Shown here: one piece after another, positions 12,715 through 26,068 of the stretch | Layout of the letters: every line of letters starts with the position of its first letter | Position numbering within the stretch: the stretch's first letter is position 1 | Assembly (NCBI GenBank): GCA_012934845.2 | Contig: WNNJ02003235.1 | Location: 1 to 64,000, forward strand | DNA from: Pomphorhynchus laevis | Taxonomy: Eukaryota; Acanthocephala; Palaeacanthocephala; Echinorhynchida; Pomphorhynchidae | Direction of reading: 5' to 3' | Length of the DNA stretch: 64,000 nt | The notes under the pieces: model-generated | Told to the model about the DNA's origin: nothing | The model's input: only the letters and a program-made list of their open reading frames with translations | Database searches by the model: none | Program-made: the position numbers and the translations under genes

Positions 12715-14885
12715 ATTGCCGTCATAGCTTGTGCCATCCGTGCGTCCCGAGGTTGCGGATAAAGGAATGACATGTAGATATCCAGGTTAGCTGTGATATA
12801 AGCAAGCTTCGGCTTGACGAATAGCCAGTCGCGAACAGCAAGCAATAGCGTTATTGGAATAGCGACGTAGAACGTGACGGCGATACTTCTATAAAATCCA
12901 TCCATCCCATGGGGCTTAACGCTATGATATGGCAAGTTGATTCCGCCATTAAATAAGGATCTGTCACTTGTGTTGAGGACAAGTTATACTATTGTTTAAT
13001 ACCGGTCATAGCCACCGCATTTAACTGTGGTTGACGATAGACTCTGGGTCAATCCAATCACAAAACAAATGGATGTATCTTAAAATAAAATGATAAAGCC
13101 TTTTAATTCTCCCACTATGACTAAGGCCTATACTACAATCGATGCGGCAGGGCGGGAACCGGATCGGCCGAAAAATATACAAGGGTTCCCGATGAAAGTA
13201 CGGCGTCGGGCAATAAGCAAGTCAGTTCAAAGAAATAAAAAGTCGAATTCGAAAAAATTCGTGTGGCCACTGAACGTGGGTACGCTCCCTGATAACATTA
13301 GGAGATCGCCTCGATGCTAAAACAAAGACAAATAAACATTTGCGCACTGCAGAAAACACGATGGAGCGGAACTAAAGCGTACAACATGAAACATGAGCGT
13401 GTTAACAGTGACTACAAACTCATTCACTATGATATGGTGGGAACTATCAGCGGAGTAGCCAACGCAATTTCCTAGCGACTCCGTGATTCAGTTATGGAGG
13501 TTAGCCGCCACGACGATCGACTCATGAAAATAACCATTGTGACGGAGGACCGCATAGCTCATATTTTTCTGCATATACATCACAGACTGGACGTAGAGAA
13601 GCATATAAAGACGCTTTTTGGGAAACACTGGATCGACAGAGCAGCACCACCATACCAATATGGAAAAGGAAAGGGAATCCAGCTGACTGCTACAGTTACC
13701 GCCAAATTCGATTGATCTCGCAAACTATAAAAATGTCGAGCGTATCCGTGACATTGTTGATATCAACTGAACTAAACAGAATTTGTCAAAAATTGTGGCA
13801 CTACTGACGCTACCCACGCAGCACAACTGACACTCAAAAAGCACCTTGAGAAAAATCAGACACGCCACGTTGCATTATTGGACTCGAAGGAAGCTTTCGA
13901 CTGTGTCTCATATTAATTAATTAATATGCACTGCGACATCATCAAATTCTAGGGCATCTAATTCGATGGGTGAGGCTATTCTACCAGAATGCCGACAGCT
14001 AGGTTTATGTGCAGCTGGAATGTCACAGCCATTTCGAATATCAGTGGGTGTCCATCGGGAAAGCGCTCCTTCACCGGCCTTATTCAACACAGTTATGGAC
14101 GCTATAACGCGTAATATTCAAAAACCGATTCATCACACCATTCTATACGCAGACGATGTATGACTAGAGTCGGACAACAAAAATTACATGGAGAAATCAA
14201 TTAGTCTGGAATATCTGACTCACATAAATCGAACTACGGCTTAATCTGGACAAAACCAAATACCTAACAACAGAACAACTTGAAAGTGGGTCTGTCAAGG
14301 ATCGGCACTAATTTGAGACGTACGGAGAATTTTAAGTACCTAGGAATCATACTTTCGGGAAGTGGCGACCTGACTCATGAAATCACGGCACGAATAAACT
14401 CAGGGTGTACAAAATGGTGAACGACGACAGGCGTTTTATGTGACCGTCGAATTTTACCATCTAAAGTCAGAGATCTAGCGCTCAATCATCCGCCGTGGCT
14501 ATGTACTTGACAGAGTGTTGACCTATTACTAAGCCAGCGGAACGACGCCTAGCGATCATGGAGACTAATATACTGCGATATATAAGCGGGATAACGCGAT
14601 GTGACCACGTAAGAAATATGGATATCATCCAAAGATACGGGGTCACCCCAACCGTGAGCAAAATGCAAAATGCCAGACTCTGGTGATACGGCCACGTGTT
14701 GCGAAACGAAAATTGCTCTCTTGCAAAGACCGTCTTAAAATACGAGATCAGCGGCAAAGGTCCGAGAGATCGACCCAAGCGACGATGACTAGATGGCCTG
14801 CATACGAATCTTATCGCATTTAAACTTCACCTATACCAGGCTCAAGATATGGCAAAATGGAGGGCTAAATCACACATAGCCGTCA
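12715..14885 (+). mobile_element. RTE-type LINE, degraded, nearly full span
   Basis: The order is RTE-like: a leader (about 12715-13080), the start of an apurinic-type endonuclease (LNVGTL near 13275), its later part (DDRLMKITIVTEDRIAHIF near 13520), then reverse transcriptase (QLGLCAAGMSQ near 13990 and LYADDV near 14150) and the C-terminal region up to about 14880. Many stops and frameshifts break it, and internal pieces are missing, since RTE elements are usually near 3.2 kb. Its 3' part is nearly identical to the copy at 51340-53030 on the other strand, so both belong to one subfamily. Confidence 0.8.
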
Positions 14886-14889
14886 GTCC

Positions 14890-17350
14890 TTACTCTTTTG
14901 AATTACTCACTTGTCGTTCCTTTAGCCCGATAACTCTGGATCTCGCCATTGTGTACCGTACTGGTTTATCTGCTACTACCTCCTTATTTTTTTACCGAAC
15001 TCGCTGACCTTCTGTCCCACTGTTATTCGTTCTCTATCCCTTGTTCTTTTTCCTCAATTCCTTCACTCGTTCTTGGCGACTTCAGCATCCGCCTCGACCG
15101 CCCCTCTTCAACCGTTTCCATCCGGTTCATGAACATTATATCCAACTATAATACAAATTCATCTTCACCTTATTTTTTTACCGAACTCGCTGACCTTCTG
15201 TCCCACTGTTATTCGTTCTCTATCCCTTGTTGTTTGTCCTCAATTCCTTCACTCGTTCTTGGCGACTTCAGCATCCGCCTCGACCGCCCCTCCTCCACCG
15301 TTTCCATCCTGTTCATAAACATTATATCCAACTATAACTACAAATTCATCTTCACTGCCCCCACACATATCCTTGGCGGGGCACTCGACATCATCATTGT
15401 CCCAGATCGCTTTACTGCCTACACCTCACTGCCTATCTCCGATCCTGGTCTATCCAATCACTTTCTCGTCACCCTTGATATCACTTCCAACCACACCCTC
15501 TTCAAGTGTGGTTAGAAGTAATATAATCTTCACCTCCCCTTTCTCTGCACTGCCTTACTCAAATCGTTTCTACCCTCTCCCATAATAACATCTTCCTATC
15601 CTAACGATATCGTACTTCTTTTCGACTCTGAACCTACATCCACTCTCGATTTTCTCATGCCCTTCAAGTCTCACTCTCACCGTCGCTTGCACAATGCCCC
15701 ATGGTTTGACATCCAATGCCTACTCTCAAAGCGTTGACTCCGTCACGCTTTGAGAGTCTATCACCGCTCTCATAGAAGTGATATCTGCTCGCTTACTCCG
15801 TCTTTCCGTGATTCATATTTTGCTCTTCGCCAGTCTCATCTCATTTATTTTTTCATCACTTTATTCAACTCTAAGTCTCTCTGGCATATTTTTAAATCAA
15901 TCCTTTCTCGCTCGTTTTCATCTTACAACATCAATCTTAATGATTATTCGTAATTTCTCCAGTCCAAAGTATCTACGTTGCTCTCACACACCCATCTCCA
16001 TTACATCTCACTGTTACTCGCCTGGTATCATCTTCCCGGAACTCTTTCATTTTCTCCCTGTCTCACCTGTCGAAGTCTCATCTGTTCTCATGTCCTTGCC
16101 CAACAAAACCTCACATGCCGATCCGCTGCCTACCACTATAACGACCTACTCATTTCTCGTGACAAGGATCTACATAGTGTTCTCATCTCCCTCTACCTCT
16201 CCCCCGCCTTCGATATCGTCGACCACTCTATCCTCCTTTCTCGCTTTCGTTATGATTACGGATTTTCTTCCTCCTCCGTAGCATGGTTTGCCTCATATAT
16301 ATCCGACCGTTATTTTCGCGTCTGTTCTAATTCATGATTATCTCATTTCATCCCTATTTTCTAGGGTCTCATAAGGTTCAGTCCTAGGTCTCCTGCTTTT
16401 CACTCTTCGACTTGGCGATCTCTCCTCGTTTATCAAACCTTACTCCTTCAGCGTCATGCAATACGCTGATGATATACTCATATATGATCATGCACCCGCC
16501 CATCACATACACGATATCGGGATTTCTGCCCCCAACTATCTTTTCTATATACAAACGTTTCTCCCATCTTCGTCACGTTTTAAACCCAGACAAGTCTAAA
16601 ATAATGTGGATCCTCCCTCGTCAACCTAACATATATCCTTCCCCTGTATCTTTTGCTTAATCAATCACCCCAATAGTCCACAATCTCACTTTCTTAGGCT
16701 TCCTTTTCGATGATCATCTTTCCCTTGAGCCCTTCGTCCGCGACAAGGTTCGCTCGTCTAACCTAATTCTCCGTGACATCCGCCGTATTTACGACTTCCG
16801 TTCCTATATGTCTACTTCTTTTATCACTTTTCCCTAAAATCGATTACTGCCTCAACCTTTTGGCCAATTCTCGAAAATTCATCATCCTACCCCTACAACG
16901 TAATATCAACTCCGCCGTTAGAGTTCTCCTACGTTTCCGTCGCTTTGGCTACACATCCACATATCTTGCCTAACTCTCCTGGCCCACCATCCACATCTGC
17001 ATACAAGTCCGCCTTCTCGTAACTTTAGTCTCATCGCTGTCGGCTCCCCATCATTCATCAATCTTCCTTTCTTAGACGATACACGCCCCACCTGTCTATT
17101 GCTGCGCTCCCTTCATTTCCTCTTACTCCACGTTCCCAATTACTCTAACAACTACGGTCTCTGATCTTTCCTCGTCGCCGCCCCACTCGCCTGGAATCAG
17201 CTCCCTCTCGACATCCGCCGCGCTCCCTCCTTTATCACATTTAAATACCCCCTTCGTTTCCACCTTCTCGACACGTAATTTTGATTTTTCTTAATTTTTT
17301 CGTGGTCATGTAAGCGTGGGTTGACACGCATCTGCCACGTAAAAATAAAT
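14890..17350 (+). mobile_element. L2/CR1-like LINE, subfamily B, with internal 186-bp duplication
   Basis: It starts within the endonuclease (VLGDFSIRLDRPSSTVS, then a region near 15360-15450 ending in the SDHFLVTL-type motif, here NHFLVTLDI) and runs through reverse transcriptase (QYADDILIY near 16460, KSKIMWILPRQ near 16590) to the C-terminal AWNQLPLDIR near 17195 and a 3' hairpin at 17302-17338. Several frame changes and stops make it inactive. A tandem duplication copies 14982-15167 into 15168-15353. The sense strand is strikingly C/T-rich and G-poor. It abuts a Ty3/gypsy fossil downstream. Confidence 0.85.
17302..17338 (+). other. Conserved 3' hairpin of the L2-like LINE (copy 2)
   Basis: The outer arms GTGG/CCAC are the same as in copy 1; the inner arms are GCGTG/CACGC with loop GGTTGA. 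The change against copy 1 is compensated on the other arm. Confidence 0.65.
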
Positions 17351-17369
17351 CTTTTTTAATACTCTTAGC

Positions 17370-18270
17370 CATTCTAGCCTGTACACTCCAACAGGAAATT
17401 CTCAAATTAAACTATCCAACGGAACTATATGGCGATCTATCGAATTTGCCGTATCAACGAATAAACTTCATATATCTCTGTAACAGGAATGTCTACCAAT
17501 AGCCCTACTATCCATTTAATCACTGTTATGCGTAGCTACAAATTGCACACCCCATGAACGTTTTCTCAAGTTTGAACGAAAAACGTGTTCTAACGTGAAT
17601 ATACCCTATTGATTGCTGAATCCTGTGTTAGTAGTTCTCAAGTGACATGCAAATCTTAGTAAATACGATGACAAAACAGAAATAATAGAGCTAGTGAGTT
17701 GTAATGCCAAAACGCCTCAAATAAAGCGTTATGATGGCACCAAAAAAGGTAGTTTCGCTCAAACATCGTGCATATTTTCTAAGTGTAGTGGAGAAAGAAG
17801 ACGAACGTGAACAAAATCTGCTAAATACATATTCTAACAAGAATACAGATAAAAATGAATAGTATGGCTTAGAGCATGTACAAACATATAAGCCTCAAAA
17901 AATCGGGAAGTTTAGTTTGCTACAGATTTGGAATGCAGAGTGAGTGAATCACCTAAAGATATATTAATTGGCGAAATTGATCCGCCGGAGTTTTTAAGTC
18001 AAGACACAAGCCTTACTCAAGTTAAGGAAATAGCTGCAAGTCGTTATGGTAGGCTAATTAAAACGCTTAAGTATTTACATGAATACAATGAGGGCTGAAA
18101 TCCAAAGTGAGGGAGAATGTCATATTATCTGAACTAGTTAATTTCATCTTATTGTAATTTATATGTTATAAGATAGTTGTATAAATACTACAGTCTTGCC
18201 TTATTTCACCAGAGTAAGTCAATTGGGCTATAAGCCAATTTGGCGATGAAATGTTATCTCTTACTATAAT
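17370..18270 (+). mobile_element. Ty3/gypsy LTR-retrotransposon fossil, 3' part
   Basis: The stretch 17370-17850 reads as the C-terminal half of a Ty3/gypsy integrase, with recognisable pieces such as ATNCTPHERFLKFER. A purine-rich tract then leads into an LTR-like segment that begins TGTCATATTA near 18118 and carries a TATA-like box. No second LTR was seen. The copy is 5'-truncated and old, with roughly five or more breaks. Confidence 0.6.
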
Positions 18271-18333
18271 TTACTAATAATAATTTGAATAATCTAAATT
18301 AATAACTTAGATTATTAAAATCTAAATTATTAA

Positions 18334-19269
<936 letters not shown>

Positions 19270-20257
19270 ATTTAAAATTGAAAACTAACAAAATGTATCA
19301 TGACAATATATAGTTTTCTGAACTACGAGATACTATCATACTAAAGTCGACTTTCCTCCTATTGCGTGGTATTTTATATTATTGGCTACTTCTATTTTTG
19401 TATATTGTTATTTGCAAATAAATTAGTTAATACCCAATATATTATAGTAGGTAAGACTCTAGACATTATGAGTTACACTCGATCACTGCCTTTTGCGTGA
19501 TAAGTGCTAGTCTCGAATTTTGGCTCAAGTAACTGCCCGTCATTATCAAATTAAGATAATCGGTTATGTTTTTGTGTACTGTGATACATGGATTGTGGAA
19601 GAAAACGTCCGCTGTCTTCCACTATCGAGTTAAGACCACTGTTGTATCTGGATTTGGTTGTATTAGGATGATTATGTTGTATACAAGCCATCATTCGTGT
19701 GTACTGGATACTTAGTTATTCAATGACACTTGGCGTTTGAAATAACACTTTAAAGCAGAAAATGATCCATAGGTTTGACTGTCGTGATAAAATACTTGGA
19801 TGTCATTCATGGGTTTAGCTGTCGTTCAGGTATACTCTGTAGAATTTGTTCAAATTCAATGATAAACATCGAACATGCCCGTCATGAGTACTTAGTAAAA
19901 CTCACTGATAGCATCGATTGCGTTATGTCAATGACTCATACTTAAGTCTATGCGTTTCCGTTTTGAAATACATATATGTACCGTGTATGCCATCTCCACA
20001 ATTTACCTGAAGTAGATACATAAATTTACTTTGTTATATTTTACATTTTGCTAGTTTCGTTTTCAATTTTAATAAACTAGATTTTTTAAATAGGAAAAGC
20101 TCGCAGGGAACAAATAGTTAAATCGTGTGTTATTTTAAACAAATCATATCACAGAATTTACGTATTTTATACTAGATATAAATCAAAAATAAAGATGAAT
20201 ACTTATAAATAATTACATAATTTTTTTATGTAATTTTTATTTGTTTCAGGTAGTGGC
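19270..20257. other. NKAP 3' flank and intergenic sequence
   Basis: A probable poly(A) signal lies near 19418. Beyond it I see no gene, RNA or recognised element. Confidence 0.5.
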
Positions 20258-20360
20258 ACGCATTGTCGTGCAACAACCAGAACAATGTCGTGTCACAACC
20301 AGACGAATGTCGTGCCTTAACCAGAAGAATTTTAGCTCACAGATGCAATCAAGTTAAATT
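20258..20360 (+). repeat. Solo tail of the 398-bp unit with a ~24-bp triplication
   Basis: Three imperfect copies of a TGTCGTGC...AACCAGA block of about 24 bp lead into AGCTCACAGATGCAATCAA, the same tail that ends each unit of the 2.0-3.1 kb array. It is a tail-only fragment of that family. Confidence 0.6.
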
Positions 20361-20480
20361 TATATTTATATCAAGTTAAAATTTAACATTGAACTTTAAA
20401 CTAAAAGTCAATTTTTATAAATTGATTTTTATAAATATAGACGCTTTATCATAATAAGGATTAGAGGTCAGCTCCTTTGT
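20345..20480 (+). repeat. Dispersed repeat shared with 45640-45745
   Basis: ATATCAAGTTAAAAT followed by an AGTCA-rich hairpin and AATAAGGATTAGA occurs here and, diverged, at about 45640-45745. Function and family are unknown to me. Confidence 0.5.
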
Positions 20481-21313
20481 GGTAACATCACGACGGTAAG
20501 TGTCTTTTAAACCGAGCAGGCTATATCGTGAGTGACCTGTTGTAAATTAGATTGTACGGTTAGGTATCCGAAAATACCAATGAGTAAGCACAATTAACCA
20601 TAATTAAATTATATATTACAAATAATAATTTGGCAACTGCGATTGAGTCCAATCACGCTGTACGTAGTTCAACCACTACAGAGTTCAACCACCTAGTATA
20701 ACGAAATATCATGTAATAAAATGAATTATAATTTATATATTTATACTCAAATGTTGTAAATTCATTTTTTAATATCGTCGGTCGTAGGCGCATACATCGC
20801 TACGAAGCTTTGAATCTATGGTCGAATTTGTAGTTGACGACGGTTGAGGAAGAACGATTTATTTAAGGGTACACTCGCGAACTTCTTGGGGCACAAAGGC
20901 ATGCGATGATCAGACAACTGCGAACGCTAGTTTGCGTCTGATTGATGTTATTGCTTTGGTGTAATTCCATGTGCCACGTATAGATTTTTATGAGGGCTCG
21001 GGTACGGTATTCGAGGCCGCCTGAAGAAAAGAGAATACAAAGGGAACAAATGAACTACGCTTGACTGTGATGACCCGTTATTCGAATTTGGGTATTTTTC
21101 TGTTTTCGTTGAATTCAAATGATGATTTAAGGCTGCGCTTGATGTACGATTGGTCAAAGATGAAAAATACTTTGACATTGATGAATGCTCGCTCAAATCG
21201 TGCACTATGGAGTCCGCTTCCTACAACGTCTGGCCGGGCATCGTAGTCTCTGGTTGTCGAGGGCGAGTTGAAATAAAGTTTGACAAAAACTTGCTTACAG
21301 TTGAGGTTTGGAT

Positions 21314-21384
21314 TCGACACTGCGATAGTGGTAGAGCATTCAACTGCAGATCGAGAAGTCTCCAGTTCAAATATGGGTGCCCCT
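21314..21384 (+). pseudogene. tRNA-Cys(GCA)-like relic
   Basis: The stretch AGTGGTAGAGCATTCAACTG CAGATCGAGAAG, with a TTCAAAT T-loop and ending GGGTGCCCCT, matches the D arm, GCA anticodon arm and 3' end of animal tRNA-Cys. The 5' acceptor strand does not pair with the 3' strand, and the T stem has mismatches, so it is a pseudogene or the head of a tRNA-derived SINE. It stands 67 bp before the 16-bp minisatellite. Confidence 0.6.
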
Positions 21385-21450
21385 ATATTAAATAGAGCGA
21401 AAAAATAACAGCTTAAAGACACAATTTAAATACTTTCAATAAATTATACA

Positions 21451-22647
21451 ATCAATCCAGTTACAGATCAATCCAGTACCACATCAACCCAGTTCCAGAT
21501 CAATCCAGTTCCAGATCAATCCAGTTCCAGATCAATCCAGTTCCAGATAAATCCAGTTCCATCTCAATCCAGTTCCAGCTCAATCCAGTTCCAGCTCAAT
21601 CCAGTTCCAGCTCAATCCAGTTCTAGCTCAATCCAGTTCCAGATCAATCCAGTTCCAGATCAATCCAGTTCCAGATCAATCCAGTTCCAGATCAATCCAG
21701 TTCCAGATCAATCCAGTTCCAGATCAATCCAGTTCCAGATCAATCCAGTTCCAGATCAATCCAGTTCCAGATCAATCCAGTTCCAGATCAATCCAGTTCC
21801 AGATCAATCCAGTTCCAGATCAATCCAGTTCCAGATCAATCCAGTTCCAGATCAATTCAGTTCCAGATCAATCCAGTTCCAGATCAATCCAGTTCCAGAT
21901 CAATCCAGTTCCAGATCAATCCAGTTCCAGATCAATTCAGTTCCAAATCAATTCAGTTCCAGATCAATCCAGTTCCAGCTCAATCCAGTTCCAGATCAAT
22001 CCAGTTCCAGCTCAATCCAGTTCTAGCTCAATCCAGTTCCAGCTCAATCCAGTTCCAGCTCAATCCAGTTCCAGCTCAATCAAGTTCCAGCTCAATCCAG
22101 TTCCAGCTCAATCCAGTTCCAGATCAATCCAGTTCCAGATCAATCCAGTTCCAGATCAATCCAGTTCCAGATCAATCCAGTTCCAGATCAATCCAGTTCC
22201 AGATCAATCCAGTTCCAGATCAATCCAGTTCCAGATCAATCCAGTTCCAGATCAATCCAGTTCCAGATCAATCCAGTTCCAGATCAATCCAGTTCTAGAT
22301 CAATCCAGTTCCAGATCAATCCAGTTCCAGATCAATCCAGTTCCAGATCAATCCAGTTCCAGATCAATCCAGTTCCAGATCAATCCAGTTCAGATCAATC
22401 CAGTTCCAGATCAATCCAGTTCCAGATCAATCCAGTTCCAGATCAATCCAGTTCCAAATCAATCCAGTTCCAGATCAATCCAGTTCCAGATCAATCCAGT
22501 TCCAGATCAATCCAGTTCCAGATCAATCCAGTTCCAGATCAATCCAGTTCCAGATCAATCCAGTTCCAGATCAATCCAGTTCCAAATCAATCCAGTTCCA
22601 GATTAATTCAGTTCCAAATCAATCCATTTCCAGATCAATCCAGTTCC
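21451..22647 (+). repeat. Minisatellite, 16-bp unit, about 75 copies
   Basis: The unit is CAATCCAGTTCCAGAT, mostly perfect over 1.2 kb. Variant units (AGCTC or TAGCTC in place of AGATC) cluster in two blocks near 21557-21640 and 21965-22135, which suggests that a longer segment was duplicated. The perfect unit has no stop codon in any of the three forward frames. There is no Met or gene context, so I do not call it coding. Confidence 0.95.
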
Positions 22648-22649
22648 GC

Positions 22650-23000
22650 TCGCTTCGCTATCGGATTTCTTTTTCTGTATGATATTACAAGTTCTGAATT
22701 ATTCTGAAGAGATAAAATTATACAACAGCTGACACTGACAGTTGACTTGACAACTGATAACTCGCATTTGACAGCTGAAGTGTATTATGCCGAAAGGAAT
22801 CCCTGCAAGTATTTCAAAATGTTGTTCATGCAATGATCAAGCTTCTGTTCGTGCAATGATTAAGCACGAAATTGTGTAAATTCCGCTTCTCTGTATGCAG
22901 TTGACATTGCGGTTAACTAATCATGCTTGATCGATAATTCATCTCAGAGTGGACCAGTTAACACAAGCCAAATCTAAACATCAAATAATATATCGCAACA
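22650..23000. other. Flank of the minisatellite, no gene recognised
   Basis: It contains several scattered GACAGCTGA/TTGACAGCTG-like words near 22728-22780, which may be a transposon end, and nothing else I can name. Confidence 0.4.
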
Positions 23001-24800
23001 TTCATCGATTATTGAATCTACATACTACGAAGTAGTAAAGTTGATACCTAACTTGTTCAAATTACCGAAATGCAACATAAGTTCAAGCTTCATAGACATA
23101 CTATCCAAAGGTTACTCCGCCATTAACTCTGATCACTCAAAATGTTGTATTTTCTGATGAAAATAACTGTTCTATGTCAACTTATGATTCAAAAAACAAC
23201 AAGGAATACTAGCACAATAAGGTCAATACTTAAAAGATGAATCCTACTCTGGAAGGATAACCGAATATCCGAAATACTGTTTGAGGGAAGAATTCTTTAA
23301 TCTGAGGCACGCGATCGTTTACCAATGATAAAGAAGATTCAAAACAGGATAAACTTATTTAGTAAACTGTTATCAACGGGAAAAGCACATGTGTCAATTC
23401 AGTTACTAAAAGATCCCAACAAATCGCATCACGTGTTCCAACTTGAAGACACTTTGCTAAGCGGTCAATCAGTAAAGGAGAAATTGTTGGAGTTACATCC
23501 TGATTCAACTCTTGCAAATAAACAAATTTTACTTAGAGCTCCACTTGATAACATTGCTGATCATCATCCTGTTCACTTCCTAAAAATAGATGCTGAAGAT
23601 ATTTGTTCCGCCGCAAGATCTATACGTGGTGCAGGATGGCCTTTTGGAGTATATACATCTTCATGGAAGAGTATGCTATGTTCTTTTGGTCAAACTTCTT
23701 AGCTAATACTTAGGCAATTTTGCAATAACTATAGCGACCGTAGACTTGAATCCGGGCGACGTTAAGGTTTTTGCAGTAAGCTGTTTAATTTCATTAGATA
23801 GAAATTCAGGTGTACGACCGATTGGAGTAGGTGAAATCTCTTGAAGAATAGTTGGCAAGGGTTGGCGAGAAGGATTTCTAAAGTATACAAAAGGTGGATG
23901 GTTGTATTTAATTATGCTCTATCCAATGATGTGGTATTGACATCGACAGTCGACAATAATTTTTTAAGTCTTCAGAGGGATTCACTCAAAGTGACCCGTT
24001 CTCCATGATTGCGTTTGCCGCGATGTCGCTTCCCTTGATTAACGCTATTTCATAGACTGCCCGAATACCCTACATCGCTGGAATGTGGATGACTCGATTT
24101 TCGTAGAATCTAACTTATGCGTTAATACTCAGAAAATTAACATATTCGGTTCAGCTATTTGTACAAAATCATATACAAATATGTTCGTAAATATGAAAAT
24201 AGATGAATGGTCTATTTGCATAGATTGGTTGGTATTAGTAATCGACGAAGATCCTCGTTTGGCTTGCATCGCTCTGACTCAAGCACTACAAAACAGCTGG
24301 AAGTTCATACGACGAACTATCCATGTCGATTCAGAAGCGTTCACAAACTTGTCCAACATCATAGAACCCTCGCTTGTTTTCAAGAAAACTGGTGTTATCG
24401 AAATAGATCAATTTTAAACAATATTTAATATCCCCTTACATTACGGTGGTTTGGGGATTTTCCTGTCTTAAGACGGATCCGATTTGAAATTTGATAATTC
24501 GCGACGGATGTAGCAGCAACAAATCGCTTTGGATGTCCACAATCATCGAAATACTTTTTGGAATTTAAAATTACGAGAAACACGAAGATAATAATATAAA
24601 AATAGCTTTACAATTTGCTGCGGCGTGTGATGCGTCAACATGGTTGTCTGCAAAATCGATGGAAGCAAATGATTATCGACTCTCAAAGCTTCAATTTCAA
24701 GACGCTCTAGCAACAAGATATAGCTGGCCGTCTCCGAAACAACCAGATCAATATATATGCGGCTTAAGCTCGGTTACTCTCTTGTAAGATCGGCGGCATA
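23000..24800 (+). mobile_element. R2-like (restriction-endonuclease type) LINE, degraded copy
   Basis: Pieces appear in family order: NRINLFSKLLSTGKAHVSIQ with LLKDP (23325-23420), SAARSIRGAGWPFGVYT (near 23610), a SCLISLDRNSGVRPIGVGEI motif (near 23780), SEGFTQSDPFSMIAFAAMSL (near 23970), a weak VDDS catalytic motif (near 24090), then CIALTQALQNSWKFIRRT and later LHYGGLGI. The same family occurs on the minus strand at 31414-32742, where the C-terminal half is intact. Stops and frame changes are frequent (at least six). The clade assignment is inferred from the better copy. Confidence 0.65.
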
Positions 24801-24839
24801 CCAATAATACAACATAACTACCTTTGGGATCTAATTGCA

Positions 24840-25022
24840 AAAATGCCAAAGGGATTTGCGACCCCGTTTCCCTGGAACCCACACTGCAGCCTGTTTTATA
24901 TTAGATATTAAATTGTAAATCCAACGAATTAATATGGGGTTCAAACCCATTGCTTGAATTTTCATAATTAGCAGATCATGATCCACCCGATCAAATGCTT
25001 TAAATTCATTTGATCCACCCAA
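24840..25022 (-). mobile_element. CR1/Jockey-like reverse-transcriptase fragment
   Basis: A 60-residue stretch contains FKAFDRVDHDLLIMKIQAMG, the RT region around the first catalytic aspartate, then a WIYNLISNIKQAAVWV-like continuation. Nothing else of the element remains. At its 5' end (24975-25065) the word GATCCACCC-ATCAAATGC is repeated three times. Confidence 0.65.
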
Positions 25023-25069
25023 TCAAATGCATTGGGTGGATCCACTCAATCAAATTCATTTTGTTTTGT

Positions 25070-25741
25070 AGTAAGAGAATCCTTATTATTAATATGCTAT
25101 GTGATGATGTTTAACAATGCCTATTAAAGAATCGTTTTCATATTATGACAGTGTATTTAGAAAGTTTGTTAGAGTGTGCATTCTATTTTGGCTACGTGTA
25201 TTATTAAAGTTGCAAAATCATGTCTTATAGACTGATGCTAACAACTTTATGTATATTTTCATAAAAGGCCCTCATGCATGTCTACGGTAAAATATTATAT
25301 TTACAGTGATTGGCAAAGATGATTTAAGAATGTGAAGTTATTAAGGAACAAAGAAGCAGAAATGTCTGATTCTTTGTTCATGTAAAAACTATATATTTGA
25401 AATGGAAGAAGATTATGGGTTTAGTATTTATTAACAATGTGAAATTAAAAGAGTTTAAAATTATTTAAAGAGTGTAAAATTAATAGAGTTCAAAATTATT
25501 TAAAAAAGGCACTAAAAAGGCATTGTCCCTTTAATAAATTAGTGTCCCTTGAAAGAGCGTACATTTATTGTTAGTCATAAATTGTTAACTATTAATTATT
25601 TATATATTATTATTTATTATCGATTATTTATCATTGATTATTGCATAAAATTATTAAATATCCGCAGTTATTGTTCAAATTGTTCTTGCAAAAGAAATTT
25701 CTTTCTTAATAAATTATGTCATGCCTTTTGAATTTCAGAAG
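25070..25741. other. Upstream region of LSM2
   Basis: AT-rich sequence with several short direct repeats (GAGTTCAAAATTATTTAAA-like). No gene is seen. It should contain the LSM2 promoter, but I see no clear TATA box or initiator. Confidence 0.4.
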
Positions 25742-26068
25742 ATGTTGTTCTTCTCTTTCTTTAAGAGTCTTGTAGGAAAGGATGTCGTAGTCGAATTAAA
25801 GAACGACCTAAGTCTCTGTGGTTCACTACACTCTGTGGATCAATATTTAAACATACGCTTAACCGATGTTTCCGTACTAGATACAGAAAGATTCCCTCAC
25901 TTGCAATCTGTTCGCACTTGTTTCATTCGAGGATCCGTGGTTCGATACGTTCAATTACCAGCTGAAGAAGTGGATGTCCAATTGCTTCAAGATGCAACGC
26001 GGAAAGAAGCAAACACTACCGTACACAATCAAAAAGTCGCACAGGGAGGATATACAAAAAACGATTGA
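25742..26068 (+). CDS. LSM2: U6 snRNA-associated Sm-like protein LSm2
   Basis: 108 residues, very close to the family's usual length. It opens MLFFSFFKSLVGKDVVVELK as LSm2 does; Sm1 spans about residues 11-42 with the RNA-binding loop DQYLN (33-37), and Sm2 contains CFIRGSVVRYVQLP (60-73). LSm2 is part of the LSm1-7 ring (cytoplasmic mRNA decay) and the LSm2-8 ring (binding the U-tail of U6 snRNA in the nucleus). I chose the Met at 25742 because the family starts there and a TTTCAG acceptor ends three bases earlier; the in-frame Met at 25721 would add seven foreign residues from before that acceptor. The coding part has no intron. The acceptor may serve a 5'UTR intron or a trans-spliced leader. 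Confidence 0.95.
   Translation: MLFFSFFKSLVGKDVVVELKNDLSLCGSLHSVDQYLNIRLTDVSVLDTERFPHLQSVRTCFIRGSVVRYVQLPAEEVDVQLLQDATRKEANTTVHNQKVAQGGYTKND

Noticed and set aside
15778-16281. Plus-strand 167-codon frame rich in Ser/Pro/Thr
   Set aside because: It is an out-of-frame reading of the pyrimidine-rich L2-like LINE, whose true frame carries the RT motifs.
20948-21422. Overlapping open frames on both strands upstream of the minisatellite
   Set aside because: No family motif in any frame, no splice logic, and the 3' part is a tRNA-Cys-like relic.
21451-22647. CRISPR-like array of regular short repeats
   Set aside because: The units are contiguous 16-mers with no spacers, in a clearly eukaryotic setting.
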